This document shows positions 1 through 7,860 of a stretch of DNA of 15,981 bases, in pieces; position 1 is the stretch's first letter, and every line of letters starts with the position of its first letter. The stretch lies in the NCBI GenBank assembly GCA_964363685.1, contig CAYIJG010000016.1, positions 1 through 15,981 on the forward strand. Reading direction: 5' to 3'. This DNA is from XYD2-FULL-39-9 sp964363685 (GTDB lineage: Bacteria; Patescibacteriota; Patescibacteriia; Magasanikbacterales; GWA2-37-8). The notes beneath the pieces are model-generated. The model did not search any database, was not told where the DNA came from, and saw nothing but the letters and a program-made list of their open reading frames with translations. The translations under genes were made by a program, and so were the position numbers.

Positions 1-3
1 TTT

Positions 4-110
4 TGTGATTGCGACCGAGCTCGCCTAGGCGAGCGAGTGGTGGATTCCCTTATACATGGTTTTTGCAATAACAAAGTATAAGGGATCCCTCGGCTACGCT
101 CGGGATGACA
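4..110. repeat. GTCAT-ended palindromic repeat, copy A1
   Basis: Right end ATGACA (105-110) and a degenerate left end TGTGATTGCGACCGA match the ends of copies at 10475-10592 and 14813-14898. The interior has the same inverted pair, GATTCCCTTATAC (about 43-55) against GTATAAGGGATCC (77-89). A perfect 16-nt palindrome of its own lies at 19-34. It sits downstream of the glycosyltransferase gene (ends at 148), where the hairpin could affect the 3' end of that transcript. No T-run follows, so I do not call it a terminator. The rest of 1-147 holds no gene that I can see. Confidence 0.8.
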
Positions 111-147
111 GAAAAACAGGAATTATTTATGTTTGCCCAAATGACAG

Positions 148-1266
148 CTATTGGATTAAAACTCCTTGGTTAAATCCCTTTCGAAATTCTTCGTATCTGT
201 CTTCCACGTATTTTTTTATATTATTTTTAAAATTTTTATCTTCAAATTTGGCAGCATGTTCACGAATCTTACCACTATCCCAGCTTTCATAATTAAAATG
301 CAAAATTTTATCAAACAAAGATTCCCAAGTTTGTTTATGGAAAAAGACCCCAGTTTCATTGGGGATAATAGTTTCGGTGGTGCCTCCTTCTGAGAAAGCA
401 ATTACCGGTCGGCCACAGGCCATAGCTTCTACTGCCGTTATGCCAAAGTCTTCTAGTTGCGGATGAATGAAAGCGCGCGCGCCGGAAAGTACTTGATTTC
501 TGGCTTCATCGGTTATTTGGCCTAAAAATTTTATATTATCTTTGGCCATGTTTTTGAGTGAGTTCATTTCTGGACCGGTGCCAAAAATTTTGAGTGGCCA
601 ACCGAGACGGTTGAAAGCCTTCACAGTCAAATCAAATCTTTTGTAGCCAACCAACCTGCCACCAGTCGCGTAATAGTCGCTGGTTTTTTGCAGAGAGCAA
701 GATGACAATTCTACCGGCGGATAAATCACGTCGCTTTCTCGGCGGTAATATTTGTTGATTCTTTGTTGCACGGTACGAGAATTGGCTACAAAATTATCAA
801 CTCGGTCTACACTCATTCTGTCCCAAATGCGCAAGCGGTGAATAAAGTGGGGGAGTAGAAATTTTATAAATCGGCTCTGTTTGAGATCTGAAACGTAAGT
901 ATAATTGTCAGCCCAAAGAAAACGGGGTGGAGTATGGCAATATGAAATATGCAACGTGTTAGGGCTGGTAATAACGCCTTTGGCAAACATGCTGGAGGTA
1001 GAAATAACCACATCAAAATCTTTCAATCTGTGTTGTTCGGTAGCCAGAGGCATTAGAGGCAAGAACCATTGGTAGGTAGAATTTTTAAATGGAAATTTAT
1101 CCAAAAAAGAGGTACGGATATTTTCTGGATTAAAAAATTTTATTTTTTCTTTATCATGAAACAAAACAAAAATCGGCGCTTCCGGCCAAAGTTCATGCAA
1201 AGATTTTAAAACTCTCTCGGCGCCCCCATCCTGCGCGAGATAGTCGTGTACGAGAGCGATTCGCAT
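148..1266 (-). CDS. GT4-family glycosyltransferase (group 1)
   Basis: Retaining glycosyltransferase with the GT-B fold, expected to transfer a sugar from a nucleotide donor onto a lipid-linked glycan at the cytoplasmic face of the membrane. The 372 residues are full family length. The N-terminal acceptor domain begins MRIALVHDYL with the GGAERV motif (14-19). The C-terminal donor domain has GRLVGYKRFD (203-212; the basic residues are usual phosphate contacts), FGTGPE (228-233), and the E-x7-E motif at E272 and E280 (EDFGITAVE), followed by CGRPVIAFSEGG. ATG start at 1266, 8 nt after the stop of the upstream sugar-transferase gene, with a purine-rich AAGAAAAG before it, so the two are almost certainly one operon. 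The membrane enzyme would start the lipid-linked glycan and this one would extend it. Donor and acceptor sugars cannot be told from sequence. Confidence 0.9.
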   Translation of the reverse strand: MRIALVHDYLAQDGGAERVLKSLHELWPEAPIFVLFHDKEKIKFFNPENIRTSFLDKFPFKNSTYQWFLPLMPLATEQHRLKDFDVVISTSSMFAKGVITSPNTLHISYCHTPPRFLWADNYTYVSDLKQSRFIKFLLPHFIHRLRIWDRMSVDRVDNFVANSRTVQQRINKYYRRESDVIYPPVELSSCSLQKTSDYYATGGRLVGYKRFDLTVKAFNRLGWPLKIFGTGPEMNSLKNMAKDNIKFLGQITDEARNQVLSGARAFIHPQLEDFGITAVEAMACGRPVIAFSEGGTTETIIPNETGVFFHKQTWESLFDKILHFNYESWDSGKIREHAAKFEDKNFKNNIKKYVEDRYEEFRKGFNQGVLIQ

Positions 1267-1274
1267 ATCTTTTC

Positions 1275-2696
1275 TTATACAACCGATCCTTTTTTAGCCA
1301 AGACTACAAACGGGGTTTTGATTAGAATGATTAAGTCAGTGTATAGGTTCCAGTTTTCTATGTAGAAAGTATCTAGGTTTATTTCTTCTTCATAAGTCAG
1401 ATTATTGCGTCCAGAAATTTGCGATAGGCCGGTGATGCCGGGTTTGATGGCGAGAACAATTTTATGTTGGCGTTTGTAGCCTTGCACCTCGCGCGGTTGG
1501 TGTGGGCGAGGGCCTACAAGGCTCATTTCGCCCTTTAAAACGTTGAAAAAATTAGGTAGCTCATCTAGGCTGGATCGGCGGAGAAACCTTCCCAGGAGAG
1601 TAATGCGAGGGTCGTTTTTAATCTTATAAATCGGACCGGATTTGATGCTTTGGGTGGCAATAAGTTCTTGTTCTGTTTTGAGCGCTTCTTCGCCTTGTCT
1701 GCCAAACTGAGGGCCAGTTGAAAATTTTTGGTACATGGTTCTGAACTTGAGGGTAAAGAACTTCTCATCCTCCTGACCGACTCTTTCGTTTTTATAAATC
1801 ACCGGAAAACCAGTTTCCAAAATAATGGCAATAGAAATTAAAATAAAAAGAGGGGAGAAGAGAAAAATAAAAAAGGTGCTACCGACAATATCAACCAAGC
1901 GCTTGATGATTCTGTTCCAACCAGTAAGGCGAGTGAGACGAAGCTCAATAATGGGAATACCGCCAATGGTGCTCACGGCCATGTTGGTGGAAATTGTAGA
2001 AAAAAGATCGGCGGAATATTTGAAAGTAATATGGTGCTCGTTAGCAAAATCAATCGCTTCGATAGATTCGTCGCCATGCGCTTTGGGATCAGTAAAAATC
2101 AGTTCATCAGGTCGGTTTTGCTTCAAAAATTCTTGGCTCGCAAGATTGAAATGTGGAAAAATTTTGATGATTCTATATCCCAATGATCGGCGGGAAGTCA
2201 GAACTTCTTTGATCTGATCGGCAATAGTTTCTTTGCCGATAATAACAATTTTGCGTAAGCCAAAACCAGCGCGATGCATTAGTTTTTTGAGTCCGTTCAT
2301 GATAATGCGGCCGAGAGAGACGTAGATAATAGCCAAGACCCAGCCAACTAAAACCAAAAACCTGGAATCAAATTTTTCTAAAGCAAAAAATACATACACA
2401 GTAATAGCGGCAAAACCGGTTGAGCAAGCCATAAATACACGAGTGAGGTCACTAGCCAGTTTTCGGCTCGGTGTAGTATTGTAGAGGCCGGAAAGCGCAA
2501 AAATAATAATCCACACCAACGCAGTTAGTAACACGAGCGGCCAATATTTGGTCCATGCCAAATCAAACAAGACCGGACGGATACTGGTGGTAAAAGAAGT
2601 AAAACGCAAAGCATAGGCAGTAAAGCCGGCCAGGACAATGAGGAGATAGTCTAAAGGCAGTTGGGCAAAGGCAAAAGTTAGCTCGAATTTTTTCAT
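1275..2696 (-). CDS. polyprenyl-phosphate sugar-1-phosphate transferase (WbaP/exopolysaccharide initiating type)
   Basis: Initiating glycosyltransferase: it moves a sugar-1-phosphate from a nucleotide sugar to undecaprenyl phosphate in the membrane, the first step of capsule, exopolysaccharide or O-glycan assembly. The 473 residues fit the long PHPT form: four N-terminal membrane segments (about 12-31, 51-69, 88-105, 112-128), a Rossmann-like soluble part (about 148-250, VIIGKETIA), a further membrane segment (about 266-293), and the catalytic bacterial sugar transferase domain. The latter shows KFRTM (317-321), DELPNFFNVLKGEMSLVGPRP (378-398) with the DE pair, and PGITGLSQISGR (419-430). First gene of a two-gene operon with the GT4 enzyme 8 nt downstream. 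A promoter is proposed at 2730-2758. The sugar transferred is unknown. Confidence 0.93.
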   Translation of the reverse strand: MKKFELTFAFAQLPLDYLLIVLAGFTAYALRFTSFTTSIRPVLFDLAWTKYWPLVLLTALVWIIIFALSGLYNTTPSRKLASDLTRVFMACSTGFAAITVYVFFALEKFDSRFLVLVGWVLAIIYVSLGRIIMNGLKKLMHRAGFGLRKIVIIGKETIADQIKEVLTSRRSLGYRIIKIFPHFNLASQEFLKQNRPDELIFTDPKAHGDESIEAIDFANEHHITFKYSADLFSTISTNMAVSTIGGIPIIELRLTRLTGWNRIIKRLVDIVGSTFFIFLFSPLFILISIAIILETGFPVIYKNERVGQEDEKFFTLKFRTMYQKFSTGPQFGRQGEEALKTEQELIATQSIKSGPIYKIKNDPRITLLGRFLRRSSLDELPNFFNVLKGEMSLVGPRPHQPREVQGYKRQHKIVLAIKPGITGLSQISGRNNLTYEEEINLDTFYIENWNLYTDLIILIKTPFVVLAKKGSVV

Positions 2697-2729
2697 ACGG
2701 TAGGTTTTTTAGAAAAAGCTAGTGGGTCT

Positions 2730-2758
2730 ATTTTACTACGTTTTATTTCTTTGGGCAA
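2730..2758 (-). promoter_or_regulatory. putative sigma70-type promoter of the sugar-transferase operon
   Basis: On the minus strand, TTGCCC (2753-2758) and TAAAAT (2730-2735) are separated by 17 nt, 33 nt before the ATG at 2696. The -35 match is only moderate (4 of 6). Confidence 0.42.
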
Positions 2759-2780
2759 GGCAAATCAGAAGCATTTAGGA

Positions 2781-2809
2781 TTGACAAACTCTCCCTTTTA
2801 TGCTAGTAT
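2781..2809 (+). promoter_or_regulatory. rnpB promoter (sigma70-type, extended -10)
   Basis: TTGACA (2781-2786), a 17-nt spacer, then TAGTAT (2804-2809) preceded by TGC, an extended -10. The RNA's 5' helix strand begins at 2816, 7 nt after the -10 box, where transcription should start. This is the cleanest promoter in the window. The spacer 2697-2815 holds this promoter and the opposing one for the sugar-transferase operon. Confidence 0.85.
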
Positions 2810-2815
2810 TGGCCT

Positions 2816-3219
2816 GTATAGTAGGTGATCGAGCCGCAACTGCGGCTAGGAAAGTCCGAACATTCCCTCTGTATAGTCACGCCGGAGGAGAAGAGTAGTG
2901 GGTAATTCCCATCATCCGCCTTGCGCGGATGAGGTGCGAGCAGAGACGTTTCTTTTTGAAAAGAAAGAAAGAGCTAACCTTAAGTTCTTGGTAAAATCAA
3001 GAATAATGCTTAGCTCTCAACGGAGGTAAGAAGTTGAGAGGTGAAACGGCTAAATCCTTACTTGAATGCAAGAACAGCCTTAGATTTTGCCGTAAGGCGG
3101 AGTTCTCTGGAAAAGTTCGTTCGCTTGAGGTCAATAGTAATATTGATCCTAGATAAATGATCGTCGCCCATTCAGAGTGAAAACTTTTGAGCGGGAACAA
3201 AATTCGGCTTATGCTATAC
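2816..3219 (+). ncRNA. rnpB: RNase P RNA (M1 RNA, type A-like)
   Basis: Catalytic RNA of ribonuclease P, which removes 5' leaders from tRNA precursors. The sequence shows the diagnostic blocks in order: GGAAAGTCCGAACA near 2849, GCAGAGAC/AAAGAGCTAACC in the middle, GGTGAAACGGC near 3040, CTAGATAAATGATCG near 3153, and ACAAAATTCGGCTTATG near 3197, matching the bacterial consensus ACAGAA..GGCTTA. The termini GTATAG (2816-2821) and CTATAC (3214-3219) pair as helix P1, fixing both ends, giving about 404 nt. A perfect 8-bp hairpin at about 2912-2932 (TCATCCGC/GCGGATGA) is one of the peripheral helices. An extended -10 promoter lies directly upstream and a strong hairpin terminator directly downstream, so it is an independent transcription unit. 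Helix assignments beyond P1 are mine by eye. Confidence 0.95.
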
Positions 3220-3220
3220 A

Positions 3221-3263
3221 AAAAAAATAACCCTGTACCGTTCTGGTGCAGGGTTATTTTTTT
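3221..3263. terminator. bidirectional intrinsic terminator shared by rnpB and the convergent secreted-protein gene
   Basis: Stem ATAACCCTGTACC (3227-3239) pairs with GGTGCAGGGTTAT (3245-3257; one G-U), loop GTTCT. It is flanked by an A-run on the left (from 3220) and a T-run on the right (3257-3263), so it works in both directions: for rnpB (+), 1 nt after its P1 helix, and for the minus-strand gene ending at 3272. Confidence 0.9.
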
Positions 3264-3271
3264 GTTTCTTA

Positions 3272-4786
3272 TTATATCGTTGGTTGAAGTGGAGAAGTTT
3301 TTGGTGTTGGGTTTTGAGGAGATAAGTTATTAAATCCTTGTGGCAGATCAACTTGTTTGAATTGTTGTGGACCTTGTTCCCAAGGGAGGTTGTCATCTTC
3401 GCCAGTAAGTTCGGAAATTTTATCATCAAATTCTTGCTTTAGATTTTCTAATTCATCTAAGGCGCTAGTGACTGCGTCGGCATCTAATGGTTTAGCTTTG
3501 ATAAGATTAAGAACTTCTTGGCCTTTTTCCTTCGCTTGCGAGATTATCGCTTCTAGTTCAGTGGTGTCTACTTTTGTTTTCTGTAGTCTCTTTACCATAG
3601 AGTTGACTTGAGCCATGTTTTGTTTGAAATCAGAGGCAAAGCGACCCAAGTTACTCATCGTCATGATAACTTTTTGATTTTGCCAAACATCTTCCATTTG
3701 ACCAAAGAAGTCATCTTGTAAGGCAGTAAAGGCTTCTTCAGAATTGCCGGCAGCCATTTTGGCGACAGCGTCATCTCTGACAGCTTTTAATTTACTAATA
3801 GCTTCGGCAAAGGCAGTATATTCAGTCTGAAGATCCATGCCTTTTTTAGCCAAACGGTCAACAATTGTTTTGGATTTGGCTTGTTCACGAGTTAGTCTTG
3901 TTAACTCAGCGTTAATTTGTTTTAAGGTTTGTGGCCAGCGCGCCAAAATTTCTAACTGTTGGCGGTTTTCATCCAAGCTCTGCATCAAATCCTGCATGGA
4001 TTCAAAATCAATGGCATCAATTTCTTCGGAAGTCTTGGCAGTTTTTACCTGCGCAATAATCGCTTCGAGCTTGGCGATATTATCGGAAAGTTCCGAAGGG
4101 ACAGTAATTTTTTGTTTAGTTAATTTTGCGATTTGGGTTTTAAACATTTTTAGGCCTTGTTCCATGCCTTTCATACCACGTTTCATGCCGTCTAGACGCT
4201 GTTGTTTTTCTACAACATCACGTCTGAATTCATCCATAGATTGCATTAGGTCTCCCATTTCGCCCATGTCCACGTCTCTCAGTTCATCCATACTGGTGGC
4301 GTTATTAACGCTTTCCAGAAGACTCTTCATTTTGGCTAAATTTGCTTTTATTTCCTCGGGAACAGTTATACCCTTTTTTTCCGCATTAGCAATCATTGAT
4401 TCAAATTGTTTTATTTGGCTTGCCATTTGTTTGGTGCCACGCTTCATTTGCTCCATTTGCCTAGCCTCATCTTGGCTACCTTGTATACCTCTACCCTGGT
4501 CGCCTTGTTGCATCATGCCTTTGGTAGGGGGTTGTGGTGGCATTATGGTATTACCTTGTTGTTCTGGTTGAGGTTGCTCACCCATACCTGCAGGAGGTGT
4601 TTGAAAATTGGTTTGAGATTCTAAGGTTGGTGATTCCTGCGCTGATGTTTTATTGATATTTAATGAAGAAAAGATGTCTTTTAGCACCTGGGGTACTTCA
4701 AGATAGAAAGCTTTTGCCGGTTTTGCTTGACTAAAAGTAAAAGCAAAAACAGCAAAAACTAAGGTAATTTTTGCGAGATTTTTCAT
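3272..4786 (-). CDS. secreted coiled-coil protein with about 85-residue internal repeats, function unknown
   Basis: I do not recognise a family. I start it at the ATG at 4786 rather than the in-frame TTG at 4822, because this puts a signal peptide at the very N-terminus (MKNLAKITLVFAVFAFTFSQAKPAKA). The 504-residue product then has a Q/P/G-rich linker (about 50-112), a long charged helical region (113-462) and a P/Q-rich tail (465-504). The helical part is internally repetitive: residues 137-191 (KKGITVPEEIKANLAKM...) and 224-278 (KQKITVPSELSDNIAKL...) align without gaps at an 87-residue offset, both ending DLMQSxDExR. Two more divergent units appear to cover 291-381 and 382-462. No cysteines. 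It has its own promoter with a perfect TATAAT, a leader of about 98 nt with a hairpin, and a terminator shared with rnpB. Such architecture suits an extracellular or periplasmic spacer or adhesive protein; that is inference. Confidence 0.85.
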   Translation of the reverse strand: MKNLAKITLVFAVFAFTFSQAKPAKAFYLEVPQVLKDIFSSLNINKTSAQESPTLESQTNFQTPPAGMGEQPQPEQQGNTIMPPQPPTKGMMQQGDQGRGIQGSQDEARQMEQMKRGTKQMASQIKQFESMIANAEKKGITVPEEIKANLAKMKSLLESVNNATSMDELRDVDMGEMGDLMQSMDEFRRDVVEKQQRLDGMKRGMKGMEQGLKMFKTQIAKLTKQKITVPSELSDNIAKLEAIIAQVKTAKTSEEIDAIDFESMQDLMQSLDENRQQLEILARWPQTLKQINAELTRLTREQAKSKTIVDRLAKKGMDLQTEYTAFAEAISKLKAVRDDAVAKMAAGNSEEAFTALQDDFFGQMEDVWQNQKVIMTMSNLGRFASDFKQNMAQVNSMVKRLQKTKVDTTELEAIISQAKEKGQEVLNLIKAKPLDADAVTSALDELENLKQEFDDKISELTGEDDNLPWEQGPQQFKQVDLPQGFNNLSPQNPTPKTSPLQPTI

Positions 4787-4830
4787 AGTAGAAGATAATA
4801 AAATATTAAATTGAGATAGCAAAGAGCTTC

Positions 4831-4852
4831 AATCCCGACCAAGTCGGGAGAA
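4831..4852. repeat. short hairpin with family-B ends, in the leader of the helical-repeat gene
   Basis: TCCCGAC (4833-4839) and GTCGGGA (4843-4849) pair around a CAA loop. The outer sequence AATCCCGA..TCGGGAGAAT is the same as the ends of the double hairpin at 10340-10398, so this looks like a minimal relative of that element. It lies in the 5' leader between promoter and ATG (4786). No T-run, so probably not an attenuator. Confidence 0.6.
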
Positions 4853-4890
4853 TCGACCTTTTGAGGAAGTTAAAAAATTAAGGTAAATAT

Positions 4891-4919
4891 ATTATACCAT
4901 AAAATTGAGAAAAAATCAA
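4891..4919 (-). promoter_or_regulatory. promoter of the secreted helical-repeat gene
   Basis: On the minus strand: TTGATT (4914-4919), a 17-nt spacer, then TATAAT (4891-4896) preceded by TGG (extended -10). Predicted start near 4884, giving a leader of about 98 nt. Confidence 0.8.
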
Positions 4920-4950
4920 GAGGCAGGGTGCTATTTTTAGAAGAAAATAA

Positions 4951-5961
4951 TTATTTTTTTGGTTCTGTAATGGTATTTATTGTTTTTCCATCTATAAAAG
5001 ATTTTATATTTTCCACCGTCGTATCAATAATTCTTTGCAAGGCCTCGGTGCTGTTGAAAGCATTGTGAGGTGTGACGATAGTATTAGGGTGGTCAATAAT
5101 GATGTTGTTAAGCAGAGTAGTTTTTCTTTCGTACTGCGTACAGCCGATTAATTCTTCATGATTCTGAATTAAATTTTCATCTTCCAACACATCCAAGCCT
5201 GCACCAGCTATCTGGTTATGTTGCAAAGCCCAAACTAATGCCTCAGGATCAATGAGAGCGCCACGAGCTGTATTAATCAGGTAGGCTCCTTTTTTAATTT
5301 TCTTAATATTTTTTTGGTTGATCAGATGATGGGTAGTCTTAAGGAGTGGTGTGTGGAGGGTAATAATATCAGATTGAGCCAGTAATTTATCTAGCGTGGT
5401 ATAGGTAAAGCCAAGTTTGTCGGCCAAGTCTTTATTGGGAAAAGCGTCGTAGGCGACAATATTCATCTCAAAGCCAGTGGCCATTTTTATCACATGCGCG
5501 CCAATATGGCCCGTGCCAATCACGCCCAAAGTTTTATTTTTCAAATCCACTCCGCGCAGTCCGTGAAAATCGTATAAGCCTTCTTTGACTCTTTTGACCG
5601 AAGGAAAGAGTTTGCGTGTGAGCCCTAGGATCAAAGCCATCGTATGTTCGGCCACGGTGTTTTCGCCATAGGTCGGCACATTACAAACCGGAATGTTTAG
5701 TTTTTTGGTAGTGGCCAAATCTATATGATCAAAACCCGTGCTCATAGTGGCAATCATTTTGAGATGGGAGAGCTGTTCTATGATTTTGCTGGTCAGGGGA
5801 GATTCCACAAACACGGCTAGGATTTCGATATTTGGGTTAAGGTTATCTTCGCTGATTTTGTCGCTGGAAATAAAAGGATTAAGTCCCTTCATTTTTGTTT
5901 TTAAGTAGCCTGCCATTTCCGGCCAGATGCCGTAGAAAGCGATTTTGGGTTTTGAAGACAT
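4951..5961 (-). CDS. D-isomer-specific 2-hydroxyacid dehydrogenase (D-lactate dehydrogenase-like)
   Basis: NAD-dependent enzyme that interconverts a 2-keto acid and the D-2-hydroxy acid. In a fermentative CPR cell pyruvate/D-lactate is the likely substrate, but substrate is inference. Start is ATG 5961, 4 nt after the ribonuclease J stop; the longer reading from a TTG at 5976 would overlap that gene. The 336 residues match the family: catalytic halves around an NAD domain with GTGHIG (149-154) and an acidic residue in YDAFP (about 172). Catalytic residues are Arg233 in NTARG, Glu260 in GLDVLEDE and His299 in TPHNAF. The N-terminal STGFDHID and VPTYGENTVAEHTMALIL blocks are typical. The 4-nt gap suggests translation coupled to ribonuclease J. 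Confidence 0.92.
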   Translation of the reverse strand: MSSKPKIAFYGIWPEMAGYLKTKMKGLNPFISSDKISEDNLNPNIEILAVFVESPLTSKIIEQLSHLKMIATMSTGFDHIDLATTKKLNIPVCNVPTYGENTVAEHTMALILGLTRKLFPSVKRVKEGLYDFHGLRGVDLKNKTLGVIGTGHIGAHVIKMATGFEMNIVAYDAFPNKDLADKLGFTYTTLDKLLAQSDIITLHTPLLKTTHHLINQKNIKKIKKGAYLINTARGALIDPEALVWALQHNQIAGAGLDVLEDENLIQNHEELIGCTQYERKTTLLNNIIIDHPNTIVTPHNAFNSTEALQRIIDTTVENIKSFIDGKTINTITEPKK

Positions 5962-5965
5962 ATTT

Positions 5966-7807
5966 TTAAACTTCAATCACAACCGGAAGAATCATCGGTC
6001 GTTTTTCTGTTTTAGTAAACAAGAATTGGCCGACATAATCTCGCAGTTTATTTTTTATATTATTGGTATCAGCCCAAGAGAGAGGATCCGACTCGGTCAC
6101 CATCTTTTTTACGCGATGGCGGAGGTCCTCGATGAGTTCTTTGTGTTCTTTGAGAAAGACAAAACCACGAGAGATAATATCCGGGTTCTGGATCAGTTTG
6201 CCAGTCTTGCTATCAACGGTAGCGATAATAACCACCATCCCATCTTCAGACAAGACTTGGCGGTCGCGCAAAACGATATTGGTTTCATCACTGACGCCCA
6301 AGCCATCCACAAAGACATAGTCTGATGGGAGTTTGAGTTTGGTCAGCACGCCTTCGCCTTTGCTAAATTCCATCACCTGGCCATTGTCGGCGATAAAGAT
6401 ATTTTCTTTAGGAAAGCCCATGACGGTGGCAATCCGGCCATTGAGACGAAGCATGAAGTGATTGCCGTGCACGGGGATAAAATATTTCGGTCGCAGTAAG
6501 CTAAGCATGAGCTTCACATCTTCGGCCTTGGCATGTCCTCCCGCATGGACGTCCATCATTTCATAATGGATAACATCAGCGCCTTTGCGATAGAGGGTGT
6601 CCTTGAGGCGCTGTACCGTGCGTTCATTGCCCGGGATAACTGAGGAAGAGAAGACCACGGTATCACCAGGGACAAGTTTAACCTCACGGTGTTCGCCCGT
6701 GGCGATACGCATCAGCGTCGCATTTTTTTCACCTTGCGCGCCAGTACAGATGATCACCACTTTTTCCGGTGGGTATTTGTCTATCTGGCGGATATCAATC
6801 AAAGTTTTTGGATTAAATTTCATGTAGCCAAGCTCTTTGGCAATCTCAACGTTACTTTTCATACTAAAGCCACCGAGCGCTACTACTTTGCCCAATTTTT
6901 CAGAGGTTTCAATTAGCTGTTTGATACGAGATAAGAGAGAAGAGAAAACGCCGATGATAATACGGCCGTTTGTTTTTTTGATTAACATTTCCAAGTTAGC
7001 GCCGATTTCACCTTCAGAAATTTGGTGGCCAGGCTGCATGGCATTGGTTGAATCGGAGAAAAGGGCGAGGACTTTTTTACTGCCAATGTCGGCAATCCGT
7101 TGCAAGTCAGCTGGCGCTTCGCCAACTGGTTGGAAGTCAAATTTCCAATCACCGGTATGAACTATTGTGCCTTCAGCAGTATGAATAACCACGCCCATTG
7201 AGTCAGGAATGTTGTGATTGACATGAAAAAATTCAAGGGTAAAACCGCCAAGAACCAACTTGTCGTTGAGAGTGACGTTGTGGATATTTAATGGTTGTAA
7301 GCCCTTGTAATCTTCTTGGCGTTTTTTGATAATCGCGTTGGTGAGAGGTAAGGCGTACATAGGAGGGTAGCCCAATCCTGGGATTAGGTGGGGGATGCCG
7401 CCAATATGGTCATAGTGACCGTGGGTAATGATAACCCCACGGATGTTTTTTTCTTTGCCTTTGAGATAGCCCATGTTTGGGATGATATAGTCAATCCCAG
7501 GCATATCTTCTTCGGGGAATTGCAAGCCCATATCAATGATAATAATGTCATCGCCATATTCAAAGAGGGCGCAGTTGCGTCCGACTTCTTCCAAACCGCC
7601 CAAGATGGCGATTTTTAATTTCTTTTCTTCAACGCGGAAGCGAGCAAAAGAAGCCCCCTCTGAAATTTTTATTGGGGGTTTGTTGAGAATTGGTAGTCTG
7701 TTAGCTTGGAAGACTGGTCGTGCTGGTCTGGGTAAATTGGCACCACTACTGTGAGCGTGTGGCGGTTTGTTCTGAGTCTGTCCTGGACTAGAAGAATAGC
7801 GCATCAT
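5966..7807 (-). CDS. rnj: ribonuclease J (metallo-beta-lactamase/beta-CASP RNase)
   Basis: Zinc-dependent exo/endoribonuclease for mRNA turnover and 5'-end processing in the cytoplasm. 613 residues. The first 60 or so are a Pro/Ser/Ala-rich, probably disordered tail absent from most family members. Then the beta-lactamase core: GLEEVGRNC (71-79), the metal motif HGHYDHIGG (129-137), His198 and Asp220 (VNHNIPDS, HTGDWKFD), then DSTNA (252-256) and GHQISEGEIG. The beta-CASP part has CTGAQGE (354-360), HAGGHA (421-426, usually HVSGHA) and PVHGNH (445-450). The C-terminal small domain ends YVGQFLFTKTEKRPMILPVVIEV. Two ATGs are adjacent (7807, 7804); I take the first. No Shine-Dalgarno is evident. 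Followed after 4 nt by the dehydrogenase gene. Confidence 0.95.
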   Translation of the reverse strand: MMRYSSSPGQTQNKPPHAHSSGANLPRPARPVFQANRLPILNKPPIKISEGASFARFRVEEKKLKIAILGGLEEVGRNCALFEYGDDIIIIDMGLQFPEEDMPGIDYIIPNMGYLKGKEKNIRGVIITHGHYDHIGGIPHLIPGLGYPPMYALPLTNAIIKKRQEDYKGLQPLNIHNVTLNDKLVLGGFTLEFFHVNHNIPDSMGVVIHTAEGTIVHTGDWKFDFQPVGEAPADLQRIADIGSKKVLALFSDSTNAMQPGHQISEGEIGANLEMLIKKTNGRIIIGVFSSLLSRIKQLIETSEKLGKVVALGGFSMKSNVEIAKELGYMKFNPKTLIDIRQIDKYPPEKVVIICTGAQGEKNATLMRIATGEHREVKLVPGDTVVFSSSVIPGNERTVQRLKDTLYRKGADVIHYEMMDVHAGGHAKAEDVKLMLSLLRPKYFIPVHGNHFMLRLNGRIATVMGFPKENIFIADNGQVMEFSKGEGVLTKLKLPSDYVFVDGLGVSDETNIVLRDRQVLSEDGMVVIIATVDSKTGKLIQNPDIISRGFVFLKEHKELIEDLRHRVKKMVTESDPLSWADTNNIKNKLRDYVGQFLFTKTEKRPMILPVVIEV

Positions 7808-7860
7808 ATTTGTTTTTAGATGATTTATATTAAGAGTTAAATTTTTTATGTGTATATGTG

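Noticed and set aside
473..484. Alternating GC run (possible Z-DNA)
   Set aside because: It is ordinary coding sequence (Ala/Arg codons) of the glycosyltransferase and short.
2997..3429. Small minus-strand frames over rnpB and its terminator
   Set aside because: They lie on RNase P RNA or in another frame of the helical-repeat gene, with no family resemblance.
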